Shown piece by piece: positions 1-11,602 of a DNA stretch of 64,000 nt. The notes beneath the pieces were generated by a model, which was not told where the DNA came from, did no database searches, and saw only the letters and a program-made list of their open reading frames with translations. The first letter of the stretch is position 1. Each line of letters starts with the position of its first letter. This DNA is from Rhynchopus euleeides (Eukaryota > Euglenozoa > Diplonemea > Diplonemida > Diplonemidae), in NCBI GenBank assembly GCA_963210315.1, contig OY723244.1, positions 1,178,001-1,242,000 of the forward strand, read 5' to 3'. The position numbers and the translations under genes are program-made.

Positions 1-3000
1 CCCGCCTGCCGTATACTTGAGTGTGGGCATCCCTGTGAAAGCACATTTCACACCCCCCCCCCCCCTTCTTTTCATTTGTTTGTGTTGTCTCAAAACTGGT
101 GCGATTTCAACTCGATGCAGACACGTCACACACACGCACGATATTCGAGTGGAAAAAGGGATGTGCCACATCCCCTCCCCAAAAAAAATGGCACTTTCTT
201 GTTTTTCCACACACACACACACACACACACCCTTTTTTTTCTGATCAAAAAAAGGATTGCCGGGTATTTTTTTTCTCTTTTGTTTTGTTTTGTGCAACCG
301 GTCAAAAAGGCTGTCATCCCGCCTCCATCCACCCAGGCCACACACGCCCCAAACATGCTGCTGGGGTTTGCCTCCGTCTTCACTCTCGACAATGAAAACT
401 CTACTCCCCTCAAACAGACCGCCACGCCCTGTCGCCTCGGTTGCAAGGCACGGTGCATACGGTTCTTCTTCCGGCGGGGGGAGGGGCTTGGCACACGAGC
501 AACGCCCCTCCCCCACCCCCTTCTTCTTCTTCTTCTTCTTCTTCTTCTTCTTCTTCTTCTTCTTCCCCCTTCTTTTTATACTTCTGCTCTTTCGAGAGAC
601 GGGGCTCCCATAAAAACCCCACACCTGCACCCCACCTCCCCCACCCACAACCCCACCACCGCCACCCCGTTATTCGCACGCATTGCACCAGCTTCATTGG
701 GGGCCTTCGCTGTGCCGCACTGTGTGTCAGACCTTGTCACTTCACAGCCCAGTGCTGTGGAGGCGGTTCGATTTTTCTCACTTCCCTGCACATCTGAGCG
801 AAGGCCCCTTATTGGGCTCTTTATCAGGCGCTTGGTGTATATCAGGTGCATAGAAGGTTTAAGAAAAAGGGATTTGCCTGCTGGGGGGTGATTCTGTATT
901 CCTTTGTTGCTGTGTTTTGTGTAAAAAAAAACAACCCTTTTCGGTCAGAACTTTACGCACGACGATATTTTCTTTTTCGCCCTGTGTCAAGACAGTGCCA
1001 GTTCTGTCTCCACAAAAGAGGGGATAAAACTGACACAGTTTTTGACACAGAGCCAAGTCCCCTGACGTGACAGTTTTCGCTCCGTGGCAAAACTGTGTCA
1101 GTTCTGCCCCCTGTTCTGTGAGGTGGGACGCCTCACTTTCCTGCACGACTGCGCGAAACAACTCCGAAAAATCAGCCTGCTCGGAGCACCGTTGTTGATC
1201 CTTCTGCATAGATCTTGCTCGCAGCAGTTATGGACCTGTTAGCCTGGGCACAGTATAGACCCTATGTCTCGATCAAAGCAGAACCAAGCTGGACGCACGT
1301 CCTGCAAGGCGCAACGGCTTATTTATTTTTGGATTCGAAGACATTGCAAGAAGATGTCATTTTTTTTAAAAGGTGGAAAATCCACAACCCCTCCCCACCC
1401 CGCCGCCCCTGTCATTTCTTCCAGAATACCGCCCGAGCTGCGTTGAGTCGTTGCTTTTGCGAGGCTTGAGTGCGATTTTTTTTGGCTGCGCCGCCACCCG
1501 GGAGGTGCACTTCAGATCGGCTCCACTGGGAGAGAGAGAGAAGTGTAGGTAAGGCGGAGGAGGGCAGGAAAGTGTATTTAGACCTGGGCCGTTTTTTTTT
1601 CTATTTTGCAAGAACAGCTAGCTTTTCGCACTAAAAAGACTCGTGGCAGCGTTCGGTATCCTGCACACATGCACTAGCAGGCACCGTTCGTACAAACAAA
1701 GAACGCAACTCCAAGTCTTTTTCTCCCCCCCGCAAACCGATGCAAAATGCCCCGCGTGTGGATTTTTTTTGCCTACAATGCCGTGTCACGATCACTTCTA
1801 CAGGCATTCTGACACTGTCTCCTATAACCCCCCCCTCCCCCCGCCCTCCCCAAACTGCATAACGAGGGAAGGGAGGACATCCTTGTCCTTCCTTCAGCCT
1901 CTCATCTCAATACGAAAAAGACCTCCAGCTGCAACCCTGATTCCCCGGGGACATGCTCTCCTCCTTTTCGATACCCGACGCACCCCTGAGCGTCCACGTC
2001 GAGCGAGTTTCTCCCTTTTTCTTCTCCTTCGTACCGCCCCCCCCCCCCCCTTCTTCCCCCCTTGCACCCGGCACACACCCCCTCCGTAGGGGGGTGAAAT
2101 AGAGGGCGAGAGAGTGAGAGAGATGGGCAGCCCCCTTTCCTTCTCTCCCTGTGCCTTTACCAAAGTTTTTTTTGTTCTTTCGAAGACATTGCAAGATGTT
2201 ATAGGAAAGTTTGAGGAGGCGTTCCGTGCTCTACGACGACTCATCACCACTACACCACCACACCTTCATCAGCCAGGATTTGTGTATTTTATCACCAAGG
2301 GTTTTTTCGTTGTGTTTCGTGGTGTGATCGAGATAGTGGAAGCGATCAACCACTCTCTCTGAGATCTCCCTTTTCCCGTTTCTATCCTCCGACACAAACA
2401 GAGACTCAAGAATTTTCTCCGCCACCACCGCTACCCACCCCCCGCTCACCTACCCTACACACCCCCCCGCGCAACAATATCAAGTCACGGCGGTGGGCTT
2501 GTCGGAGTGTCACCGGCACACAGCACACACATGTGGATCTTTGTATAGCAGTGTAGGCAACAGACAACACAGGACCACACAGTGGGGCCTTCACTGCCAT
2601 ACACACGTCACTACCCCCCTCTCCTCACTCAGGTCCGGGCATCTGGCCTCGGGTGTGATTCGTGATCAGAGTTCTAGGTCAGCGCGGGTGGGCGTTGTGT
2701 GCGTTGGGCGGTGGGGGCGGGGGGGGTTGCGGATGCTGCGGGGTTGGTGGGGGGGGGGGTACATCATAAAGTGAGGGGATTGTTTTCACCTTTCCACACA
2801 CGGACGCCCCCCCCCCCCCCCCCAGATTCGCCCCCACATCTCTTTTTTTTTGCCGAAACAAGCTTGCTTGTCACAACGCCCTTCACAGGGGCCACAGCGC
2901 ACTGCCGATCGTGCGCACAGACAAAACCCGGATGAGAACCGGACAGACTTTCTTCCCCATCACCCTCCTCGCGTGCCTGTTGCGTTGGTGATGTTCTGCA

Positions 3001-4917
3001 AAGGATAATATTTTTTGCACACCGCTGCACAGTCCCCCCCCCCCACCTCCCACACACACACACACCCCAGCCCAGCCCAGCCCCACCAGAGAATCAACAA
3101 AAGAACGCTGCGGGGCCGAATTGATCGAACAGGGCATTATCGGCCTTCACCCCCCACCTCCCTCCCCTCCCACACACCAATTCCCTCTTACTCTCCGTGT
3201 GCTTGACAGCGTGCCGTGTGGCGTTGCCGTTTCTCCCCCACCCCTAGAAGCTCCAAGCCAAAGCAAGCGTCAGCCCAAAATCAAACAACAACGGTTTCAA
3301 CCTGGTTTTCGTGCGACCCATGCGAGCCAGTCGAAGCATCCTCTTCTGAAATCAGTGAACCATTAATATCACTGACACCACTGAAGTTCTGATTAGCGTG
3401 CCTTTCGCATTTGTCGCATGAGGGGCGGTCAAACCGCTTTCTACAGCGTCCTGCTGTTGTTCTCCGAACGGGCTCTGAACGGGCAGTGCCAATCATCTAT
3501 CTAGGAAGAGAGTCTTTTGCGCTCTCGTGTCACAACTGTTCACAACCGTCTGTGTCACCGATTTCCTGCCAACTCAATTTGTGAGACGGTAGTCTCTCCG
3601 CCAGTAGTCTGCCTCAGAGGAGATGCTCAGATGCTCGCCGTTGTGATGATACGGAATCAGGAATTGTGGGAGGGGAGGTCTCTGCGTCGTTTTTCCGGGC
3701 GTCGGTTTAGCGAAGAAGAAGAAGGGAGAAGCGGGGGATGTTCGGGCGTGAGATTTCTTTTTTTTTGCCGCATTTCACACTTTATATTTTGTGTGAGAAA
3801 TTGCGCCGAAGAAAATCCTGTGCCAGTAACTAAAAAGGTGTGCGCCCGGATGGGTGAAAAAGAACCCCCTCACCCCCCCCTCTCTCTCTCTCTCTCTCCC
3901 TTCTCTTTTCTTCTCTCTCATCTCTTCTCTGTCCCTCCCTACCACCCCCACCCCCACCCCCCAAAAAAACATGACAGATCAAGCTTGCTTGTGATTGTCG
4001 ACACCAAACATAATGACAATTTGTCAAATGAACATTGGCGTGGGATCGCAAGCCCTCCCTGCCCCGTGTGCTGCTAAAAGCAGGGCGTGGGGCGGGCGGG
4101 CTGCTGGACACTGAACAAATCCAAGTCACTTCTCTGCATGGCTATTTTTCTCTAAACGGCCAGCCCGAGGAGCAGGCCTGGTGTCTGATATGTTGGTCAA
4201 AACTGAAAAAGGCGCAGCAGAAAAAAAGTTAAAATAAAAACGAACGCGGCCTCCAAAAAACCCCCCCTTTTATCTTTTGAGAAGGGGAAACTTTGTTGCT
4301 GTCGACTCACGCATTTCTTCTTGAAGATGATTCCTCTTCTTCTTCTTTATCCTTCTTCTTCCCTCCAAAAAATATCCCCGCCACGTTTCTTGACATCTTC
4401 TCCGCCCCCCCCCCCTCTCCCTTGCAAGAAGGTGCTGGGAGACTTGCTTTTCCATTCACTCTCGACGATCAAACCCCCCCTCTCCCTTTCTCCCCCAACA
4501 TCCACTGCATGATGAACAAAAGCAAATCCAAACAGACTTTCTTACCTCGTTCATTCCCCAATCTCTCTCCCGCAAACCTATCGAAGAATGACATAATGAC
4601 ACTGTCAAGAACAGAACTTTCTTTCGGCAAGCTTAGACCAATAGAGAATGGGCAGTCACATGGGAAGGGGGTGGGGGGGGGGGGGAGGGGAGTGAAAGGC
4701 GTGTTACAAATTTCGGGTATGGAGGGCATTTCATTCCACTCTGGCGTTTTGTGTCAAAAAGCCGGAGCGGAGTGCGGCACTTCAGATTTCTTTTCCCGAA
4801 AATTTTTGCGTGACATCACCTTTCTTCTGTTGGGAGCCCAGCAGCTATCCTTTTTTGTTTTCCCCTCCGGAAGGCAATTTTTTGGCCCATTTTTTTCTCC
4901 CTCCGTCACCGGACCGT
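1..4917. other. Intergenic, low-complexity DNA; no gene supported
   Basis: No reading frame here looks like a protein: all are short and driven by C, G, T or A runs. Visible structure: a CA run near 208-231, a CTT microsatellite at 521-565, many poly-C runs, and a perfect 15-bp inverted repeat (1028-1042 with 1089-1103, core AACTGACACAGTTTT). Positions 1633-1705 are a decayed copy of the spacer found upstream of the UbL cassette genes (compare 39727-39795). About 50 bases at 4427-4480 recur at 27178-27237. The block 248-305 resembles 61619-61675. Confidence 0.6.
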
Positions 4918-4924
4918 GGCAAAT

Positions 4925-6106
4925 CAGGGGATAAGATAGGTCTGGTTTTCCGGTTTTCAAAACCAGGGTTTCCCGGTTCCCGGTTTTCTGGAAAAAAAAA
5001 AAGGTCGGTCTCATTTTTGGCGGGTTTTTTTGTGACTTTGGGACAGTAGAACAGTCAGAAAAAACGCCATAAAAAAATAGAAAGTGACCCCATCGTGATC
5101 CGCACAGAGCTCAAATAGTCCAAAGAAGGCAGAGAAGCGGAGAAGAAAAATGGACCTAGCGGGTGGCCCGGTGGGTGGTGATGCCCTCGTCATGCAGGTC
5201 TCTTCTGTTTTGAAGGTGCACACATGGTGGACTCCAGCCACCCTAGCGAGTGTCTAAGAGGGGTCTAAGACTGCAGTCTGTACTGAAGACGGGAGTCTAT
5301 TTTCCAGCTAATTTACGCTAAGACTCCCGCTGGTTGAGATTCATGGGAGACACACGGTGTACTCCAGCGGAGGTAGGGTAACCTCCGCTGGAGTTCACCG
5401 TGTCGTCTGCCTCTGTGCAGCGTCACTCGGTGCCATCGAATACATGGCGACAGCCCACCAACTCGAGACAGATCTGCTTGTCTGGAGGGCTGAGACGAGA
5501 ACACGAACGAATTTCAAGCAGTCTTGAAGGTCGCCAAGCCTATTGGGGGCAACTAACAGATGAGATTTGTTTGTTGCCTGTCGTCACAGCTAGCCCATCT
5601 CCTCGATAACGGAATGTGTGCAGAGATCTCGTGGACCCTTTGGCCATTCTGTCGTGCACCCACTCCACCCACAACGCACACCTGTCACGAGTGGTCGCTC
5701 CCCCGTCCTCCTCCACCCTGAAGGTTGAACCCTCAAGGACCAGTGATCTCCTGCTGGCCGGGCTGCGATCAGCGATGCCTTCCTACTTACAAGCGAATCC
5801 AGACTGTAGGGAACAGATGTTCACTACCGTGGCCTCCGGCGGCTGGGGGGCTCCGCCCCCCAGACCCCCCTGCGTAAAAAAATTACACCAGACCGGTTTT
5901 TTGGCCGAGAGTCCAAACTTTCAAAGCAGCTGCTGCGCCTGCCCCACCAAGCAGCCTCAGTACGACAGGACGCGCGCAGGCACCGGGCCCTCTCAGATTC
6001 TGGGAGGGTTTGCGCGGGTCGCGCGCGCCGAAGGCGCGCGCGAAAAATTTTCAAAACCAGAAAAACCGGAAAACGGCGCCAGAAAAAAAGTCTATCTTAT
6101 ACCCTG
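4925..6106. mobile_element. hAT-family non-autonomous DNA transposon, copy A (hAT-1)
   Basis: The ends are imperfect terminal inverted repeats: CAGGGGATAAGATAG on the left and, read inward from the right, CAGGGTATAAGATAG. GGCAAAT is repeated directly outside both ends (4918-4924 and 6107-6113), a 7-of-8-bp remnant of a hAT-type 8-bp target duplication. The first 300 bp and last 100 bp match the second copy at 41995-42938, so the boundaries are supported twice. I see no transposase in this copy. It carries a GGTTTTCCGG-rich subterminal region, a GATCCGCAC repeat near 5095 shared with other hAT elements here, and a 62-bp GC-rich block (5811-5872) that recurs inverted at 26768-26834. Confidence 0.85.
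5352..5403. repeat. Near-perfect hairpin inside hAT-1 copy A
   Basis: Two 23-base arms (5352-5374 and 5381-5403) pair at 22 of 23 positions around a 6-base loop AGGGTA. It lies in the interior of the transposon and may be a nested short palindromic element or an internal duplication. Confidence 0.8.
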
Positions 6107-6113
6107 GGCAAAT

Positions 6114-9100
6114 GGGATCCAAAAAAAATTTGAGCGACAAGGCAAACCGGGGAACGGTAGCGAACCCAGCTCTCCCCACACCGCCCCTCCCCTTTTTCCC
6201 TCCCGTGACACCATGGCTATATGACTCTGGTGGTGTGATCAGTCCCCGGGCAGAAGGGTGGCGCAGTTTATGGGCCACCGCTGTCGGAAGATATGGGTGT
6301 GAGTTCTTTCCGACGATGAAAATCAACGACACACGCCAGTGTTCCAAACTGCTGTGGAGTGCCTGCCACTCGCCCGCTTTCACCCTGACACACGATCCTG
6401 CAAGAGCATTTCTTCCTTCGGGTTCTAAGCTTGACTTGACTTGACTTGACTTGGATTGATTCTACCCTTTCACTTGACTTGCTTTTGGCTATACCCTATC
6501 TTGACCTTTGTTATTTGACGCCCCCATGCGCCACCCATTTCCCCTGCCAAAAAGTAAACAAAAAAACAGGCGGCCCTCTCTCTCTCTCTCTCGATAAAGT
6601 CCAAATTGACAAAAAAAAATGCCAAAAATCACATGCAGTGTGCAAACGCGCGCACCGACCATGCGATTGCGGCCTTCCTTTTTCCCCCAACTGGAACGTG
6701 AATGCATCGCAGGAACATATTTTCAGCAGCCCGATCTCCCACCCCTCCCTCTCCCGTCCGCCTTTATATTCGAATATTCTGCACAGAATAGCAACATCAC
6801 CGGACCCTCTCTTGTCACATTTCAACGCCTGCTGTGAAGAGAGTGTCAAATAAAATGGTGGGTGGTGGTGGTAGTGGAAGGAGGGGGGGGGGGGGCAATG
6901 GTCCCCCCTTTGTGACGCAAAACATGGCTTCCGCCGCTACCTCCGCCCGCCCGAATGTGAAACCTTTAAAGAACATTGTTGGGTGAGGCCCGTCCACTCC
7001 CTTCAACGCTCTCGGCGAGGGAAGGTGAGGGGGGCGTGTGGCCTCTACCCCAACCTTATCCCTTTTCCGCCTCCAGAAGTGCATAGTGGGGAAACGAAGG
7101 TGTACCTGCGTCCCCCCGTGTATAAATCCCACCCTGAGATCTCAACTGGGCAAAGCTGAATGAGAAAAGGCCAAAAAAAAAGGCGTCAGTGGGACAGAAC
7201 GGGTCTGTGCAGTAGCCTAACTCTCGCAGTGCCTGTGATTGTCGACCAAAAAAAATAGTGTCATCAAAAACAAAATCAAAAAATGCAAACAATTTTCATC
7301 AAAAGAAAAGAGAGAGACACAGAGAGAGCGCGCGCCGCGGCATCGATAAAGCCTTGTAGTTCACAAATTTGATCATTCAAACCGTTTGGAGAAAAAAAAT
7401 CATCGAGAGAAGGATAAAAAAAAGACACTCGACAAGCCTGTGCAGGAGCCTAGCTCTCGCAGTGCCTGTGATTGTCGATACCCAAAAATAAAAAAGACGC
7501 TCAACATGCCACAAGATCCCCCCCTACCCCCCCCCCCCCCCCCCGCTCTGTGAAGTAAAAAGGGGGGCATACTACCCACCCCACCCTCCCCTCCACCCCT
7601 GAAAAAAGACGCTCATGCCCACACACACCACCACCCGCCCCCACTGCTCCCCGCTCCGTATCAAGTGATTTGACAGCGTGTGCCGCTTGGCGCGAATTGT
7701 TCTTGCCACCCCCCCCCCCCCTGAAACCACAAGCCAACGCAGGCGCCGGCCAGAACATCACAGACATATGAGCGGCGGGGGGAGTGCGGGGGTGGCGCGG
7801 GGGGGAGATCGGGTGTTCTGGGTTGTCTAGGGTTGTTTTTGGAGGTTCCGTGCTCCCTTTCCAATGCGGCGGTGCCGCCGCCCCCCCCCAGCACCACCAC
7901 CACCAGCACCACCGTCGATACCCAAGAAGGGAAGCCGAGGCCGTGGGGGGTGCAGGCCGACAATAGGACATGCGTAAAAAAATTTAGAGGGCAAGGTGTT
8001 TTTCTTCTGCACAAAGCAGGAAACCCCCTTGCCGTTGTGAAAAAATAAATTTTAAGGCAACACTGTGTACGTCACGGTCTGGTCGTCTTGTACGTCAGGC
8101 TGGAGGTCGTCGATGCCAAAAAAAATAAAGGGTTGTTTTGGCAGCGCTTCGGGGAGTGGCAAAACAGAAAGACCAACCGGCCTTTTTTTGCCTTGCTGAT
8201 TTGGGCATATGGTTTGACCCAAACCTTCATCAGGCAAAAAAAAATCACGTGTGAGGTCTGTTCGCCCCCGGGTTTAGGCGCACAAACAACAGGCTTATCT
8301 GTTACATATCTGTTATCTATACAAAGGGCATGCCACCGCTCCCTGGTCTTCTTGTGCTTCAGGAGTCGTTTGTCAATGCCCCAGATAGAAACAGAGCATT
8401 ATTTTTTTTTTGCAACAAAATTCCATCGAAAAGGGCAACCGGGAAAAAAATATGGGGTTGTTGTGGCGACCGCACCTTTCTTTCACCGCTGATTTCACAC
8501 AAAGGTGTGGGGGTGTGGGGGGGGGGGGGGAGGGAGGGAGGGAGGGAAGGAGGGTGAGTGTCTTTCTGAGCATCGATTTTCGTGAAAAAAATTATTTCTC
8601 GAACAGCTTTGGAAACTCCCCCTCTTTCGCCACTGCCCAAGCCGGCACCCCCTCACCGCCACCAACGAACTGTTGCTGCAGCGCGACAAGGAGGCAGCCC
8701 ACTACCTCGCTGCAGCAGGGGAACTGGGCACAGCGAGGTACTTCAGCCATTCAGCTTCAGGCTTGCAGTGGTCTTCAATCCCACCCAAGCCTTACCGAAG
8801 CTTGGATACCCCTGGGTCGGGATTCGGAACGTGGGTATATCGGCCGGTGGGATGCGACTTTGGGAAGGGATGGTCTACCCAAAATGGCTGGAAATCCTGT
8901 CCGGCCGCTGAAATTTGAACCGGACTACGGGCGGCCATCTCGCGAGTCCCACTAGGCACACAGGCAATGCGATTCGCATTGCCTGTGTGACTAGGACACG
9001 CATTCGCGTCTCAGACTCCCGTACCCAGACTCCCGCTAGCGGGCTAGGGCAGTTGGAGTCCACTATGTACTTGCACTCCAGGTCCCTGACTTGCACGCAG

Positions 9101-9359
9101 TGCAATAATGTGCCTGGAACCGGGGAGGAATGCAGTGCAAGTAATGTCCGGGTGTGCAAGTGATATCTTCCTCCCTGTTTTAGGGGGGCAGTTGGCCTGT
9201 AGTACGGATCGAACCCGGTCCGTCCAGGAACAGGAAGTGTACCGTACGACTTCTCCTTCACCCAACGGCGTCGTGCGGTCAAGCAAATCGGATATTCTTC
9301 CCAACGGGACCCTTCCCAAGACGAAAACCAGTCCCTGACCAACCCCACAGGCTCATCTT
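6114..9359. other. Intergenic DNA with simple repeats; no gene supported
   Basis: It contains four TTGAC units (6431-6450), a GGGA-rich run near 8520-8553, and a 45-bp direct repeat around CTCGCAGTGCCTGTGATTGT (about 7204-7248 and 7437-7481). A 33-bp palindrome lies at 8957-8989. Positions 8261-8310 resemble the start of the duplicated block at 27950-28000. The frame at 8875-9348 on the minus strand has no recognisable motif. Confidence 0.55.
8957..8989. repeat. Perfect short palindrome
   Basis: Sixteen-base arms starting CACACAGGCAATGCGA are exact inverted copies around a single central base, with ACTAG-like sequence on both sides. It could form a tight hairpin. Its function is unknown. Confidence 0.85.
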
Positions 9360-9459
9360 ACCCTTCCTGGGGCTGGGAGTATGGTAGTGACCTCCATTTT
9401 GTAGCTGATTTTGGCCCGGGTTTTGTGTGAGTTTGGTGGTAAACTGGAGATTTCACGCC

Positions 9460-9780
9460 ATGACCAAAATGACCCCACCACGATCCGCACAGGTTCTAAA
9501 CGTTCAAAAGAACGGGGTTTCAAAAAATCCGCGGAGGTGGGTGGGTGTAGGTGTGGTGTGGGAGCCCCTGAACCAGACCCCTTATTCATGGGTGAAGCTT
9601 GACACCTAGACCCACAAAATGACCCCACTACGATCCGCACAGATTCCAAATATTCAAAAGAAACAGGTTTTGGAACACCCGAAGAGGCGGCCCCGCTGGG
9701 TGGGTAGGTGTGGTATGCTGGCTGACTCCCAGTCACATCCTCCGATGACAAGCCCCTGAACTAGACCCACAGGTCGAACT
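9460..9780 (-). mobile_element. Fragment of hAT-2 family element, inverted
   Basis: Read on the minus strand, this stretch resembles the interior of the complete hAT-2 element at 38669-39458. It has two copies of a 35-40-bp repeat containing GATCCGCAC next to a GACCCCAC motif (about 9467-9500 and 9617-9655), and a block around GTGACTGGGAG near 9725-9750 that matches 39065-39095. No termini could be assigned. Confidence 0.6.
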
Positions 9781-9926
9781 ATCTCCCATTTTTACCCCCA
9801 CTCGACCGGCTGGAGTCCGTCGTGTAGGTACATGGGACCACCACAGGGACCCACAAGTCATCCACAGGACCACCCTGCAGAGCAACAAGGCGCTGTGGCC
9901 TCTCAAGTCACCAGCGATTTTCGGTG

Positions 9927-10806
9927 ATTTTAGGTGAAAAAAGGTGAAAAAAGGTTTCACCTTCCTGCCCCCTCATGTCCCATCTGCCGCAAAGAGAGAG
10001 GCGGATGCCCTTGGCGCGCCCGACATCCCGCCACCGGGAAAAACACCTGCAACCTGCGCAACGGTTAGCGCCTTGGACGTCCGGCCTTTCCCAGGCTTAC
10101 TTCCCCTACCCCTCTGCAAGGGTACTCATTACCCCTCGTTCCTCTCACCCCGCCCCCAGGGCGCCCCTGTTGTACAACCAAAGGCCGCTGGGCCATCTGA
10201 CTCGAAACCTCCAGCAGTGGCTACCGGCTTCCTGTTTGATGCGCCAAGCCGGCCGACAAATAACAGTAAAGTCAAGGCATGGAGGTGGTTACTTCCCCCT
10301 TGCGCGATTGATCCCATTCCCCACAAGGTTCGTCTGTCGAAGATCCATCGGCAGAAACGTTTCCGAGCCCGGGCTTTTCCTTTTGACCCCCCCCGCCAGA
10401 TCAGGCGTTCATCAGACTTCCTTCCCAGTAAGTGGAAGGTCCCGCGCTATTTTCAACGCGCGGCCGAGGTATCACCCTCCGAGCTTCATTCGGTGGAGCC
10501 TCCGACCTTCAGTGTTCACGTGCCTTTCCCTATTTTAACAAAAGAAAGGAGCAGATCGCGCCCGTGTGGTGTGACTTAGTAAAAGACTTGGATAGCGTAT
10601 CAGTTCTCGTGCGTCGTCTTTCGTAGATGTTCTGTACGATGCGGATCCGCTAATCCAACATAGCAAACGAAAAAAGGTGAAAAAAGGTGAAAAAAGGTGG
10701 CGCTGTCCTTGGCAGGACTTTGAAAGTGCCGCCTTGATATCCTTGTTGGATAGAACCCTCATATCACACCCTCAATCAGCTGACGAAAAAAGGTGAAAAA
10801 AGGTGA
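9927..10806. repeat. Region with three clusters of AAAAAAGGTG units
   Basis: Short runs of the decamer AAAAAAGGTG occur at about 9933-9953, 10669-10697 and 10784-10804. The DNA between them has no supported gene. The clusters may be ends of a decayed element or short satellites. Confidence 0.5.
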
Positions 10807-10910
10807 ATTTTTTGTTTTTTTTGTGATTTCCTGTTTTGGAACAGACCCTCCAACACCCCACCCACTGTTATTTGAATCGTTATTGCGACCGTTTTATATA
10901 TTTCTGTTTT

Positions 10911-11006
10911 GGGGGGTCTTCGCTACGGGGTGGTCGTCAGTGCATTTTTTCGTGCAATTTCCAGTTGAATTAGCTGAAATCTACGAATATTCTGACGAAG
11001 GGGGGT
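10911..11006 (+). mobile_element. MITE, GGGGGTCTTCGCT family, 3' end lost
   Basis: It starts with GGGGGGTCTTCGCTACGGGG and follows the complete copy at 20038-20149 for about 90 bases, but the closing inverted repeat is missing. Same orientation as the 20038 copy. Confidence 0.75.
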
Positions 11007-11602
11007 GTCGACTTTTCCCGGTATTTCCCGGCTTTTCCCGGAAATTCCCGGTTCCCTGGTTTTTTTTTGCGTATCCGTCAGGTGGACCACCGGGTGGGGA
11101 GAGATCCGGTGTGAGGCACTTGGGTCCGTCCAGGTGGGCAGGGGGAACCTGGGGGCGGGGGGCCTCAAAACCCGTCTACCAGTGCCGCTTCTAATCTCGT
11201 CGGTCTTGTCCCAACCACCACCAGCCAGCCCAGAACGCCCTGACGCTGCGACCTCGTCGATTTTTCCGTTTCGCCCATCCGCCCAACTCCGCCAACCCAA
11301 CCAGCCCTACCCTTTCTCCCAGTCAGGGCGGTACTCACACGAGCGGCAAAGCGCTGGGGGAGGGGGGGGGGGGACATCAATAGGGGAGGGGAGGGGAGGG
11401 GAGGGGGGAGGAAGGGAGGGGAGGAAGGGGGGGGGGGTTATGTTGTTTCTAACCCAGACCTGCTGTGCAGAGCCCGGGGGAGGGGGTGGCCAGCCCCTGT
11501 CTAACCATTCACAACGGCCACCTGCACACATCTATGAAAGGGGGGGGGGGGAAGGTCCCGGGGGGGGGGGGGGGGGTGGTGGGGGTGGGGACGCTGCTCC
11601 GC
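11007..11602. other. G-rich flank on the 3' side of the LINE
   Basis: The DNA beyond the LINE stop codon consists of long G tracts and GGGGA repeats on the plus strand. No poly(A) tail or repeat of the spliced-leader target is visible, so the exact 3' end of the LINE is not determined. A cluster of TTCCCGG units at 11016-11056 resembles those at 19545-19645 on the far side of the LINE. Confidence 0.5.

Noticed and set aside
521-565. Poly-Ser/poly-Glu/poly-Phe coding stretch
   Set aside because: It is a CTT microsatellite read in different frames.
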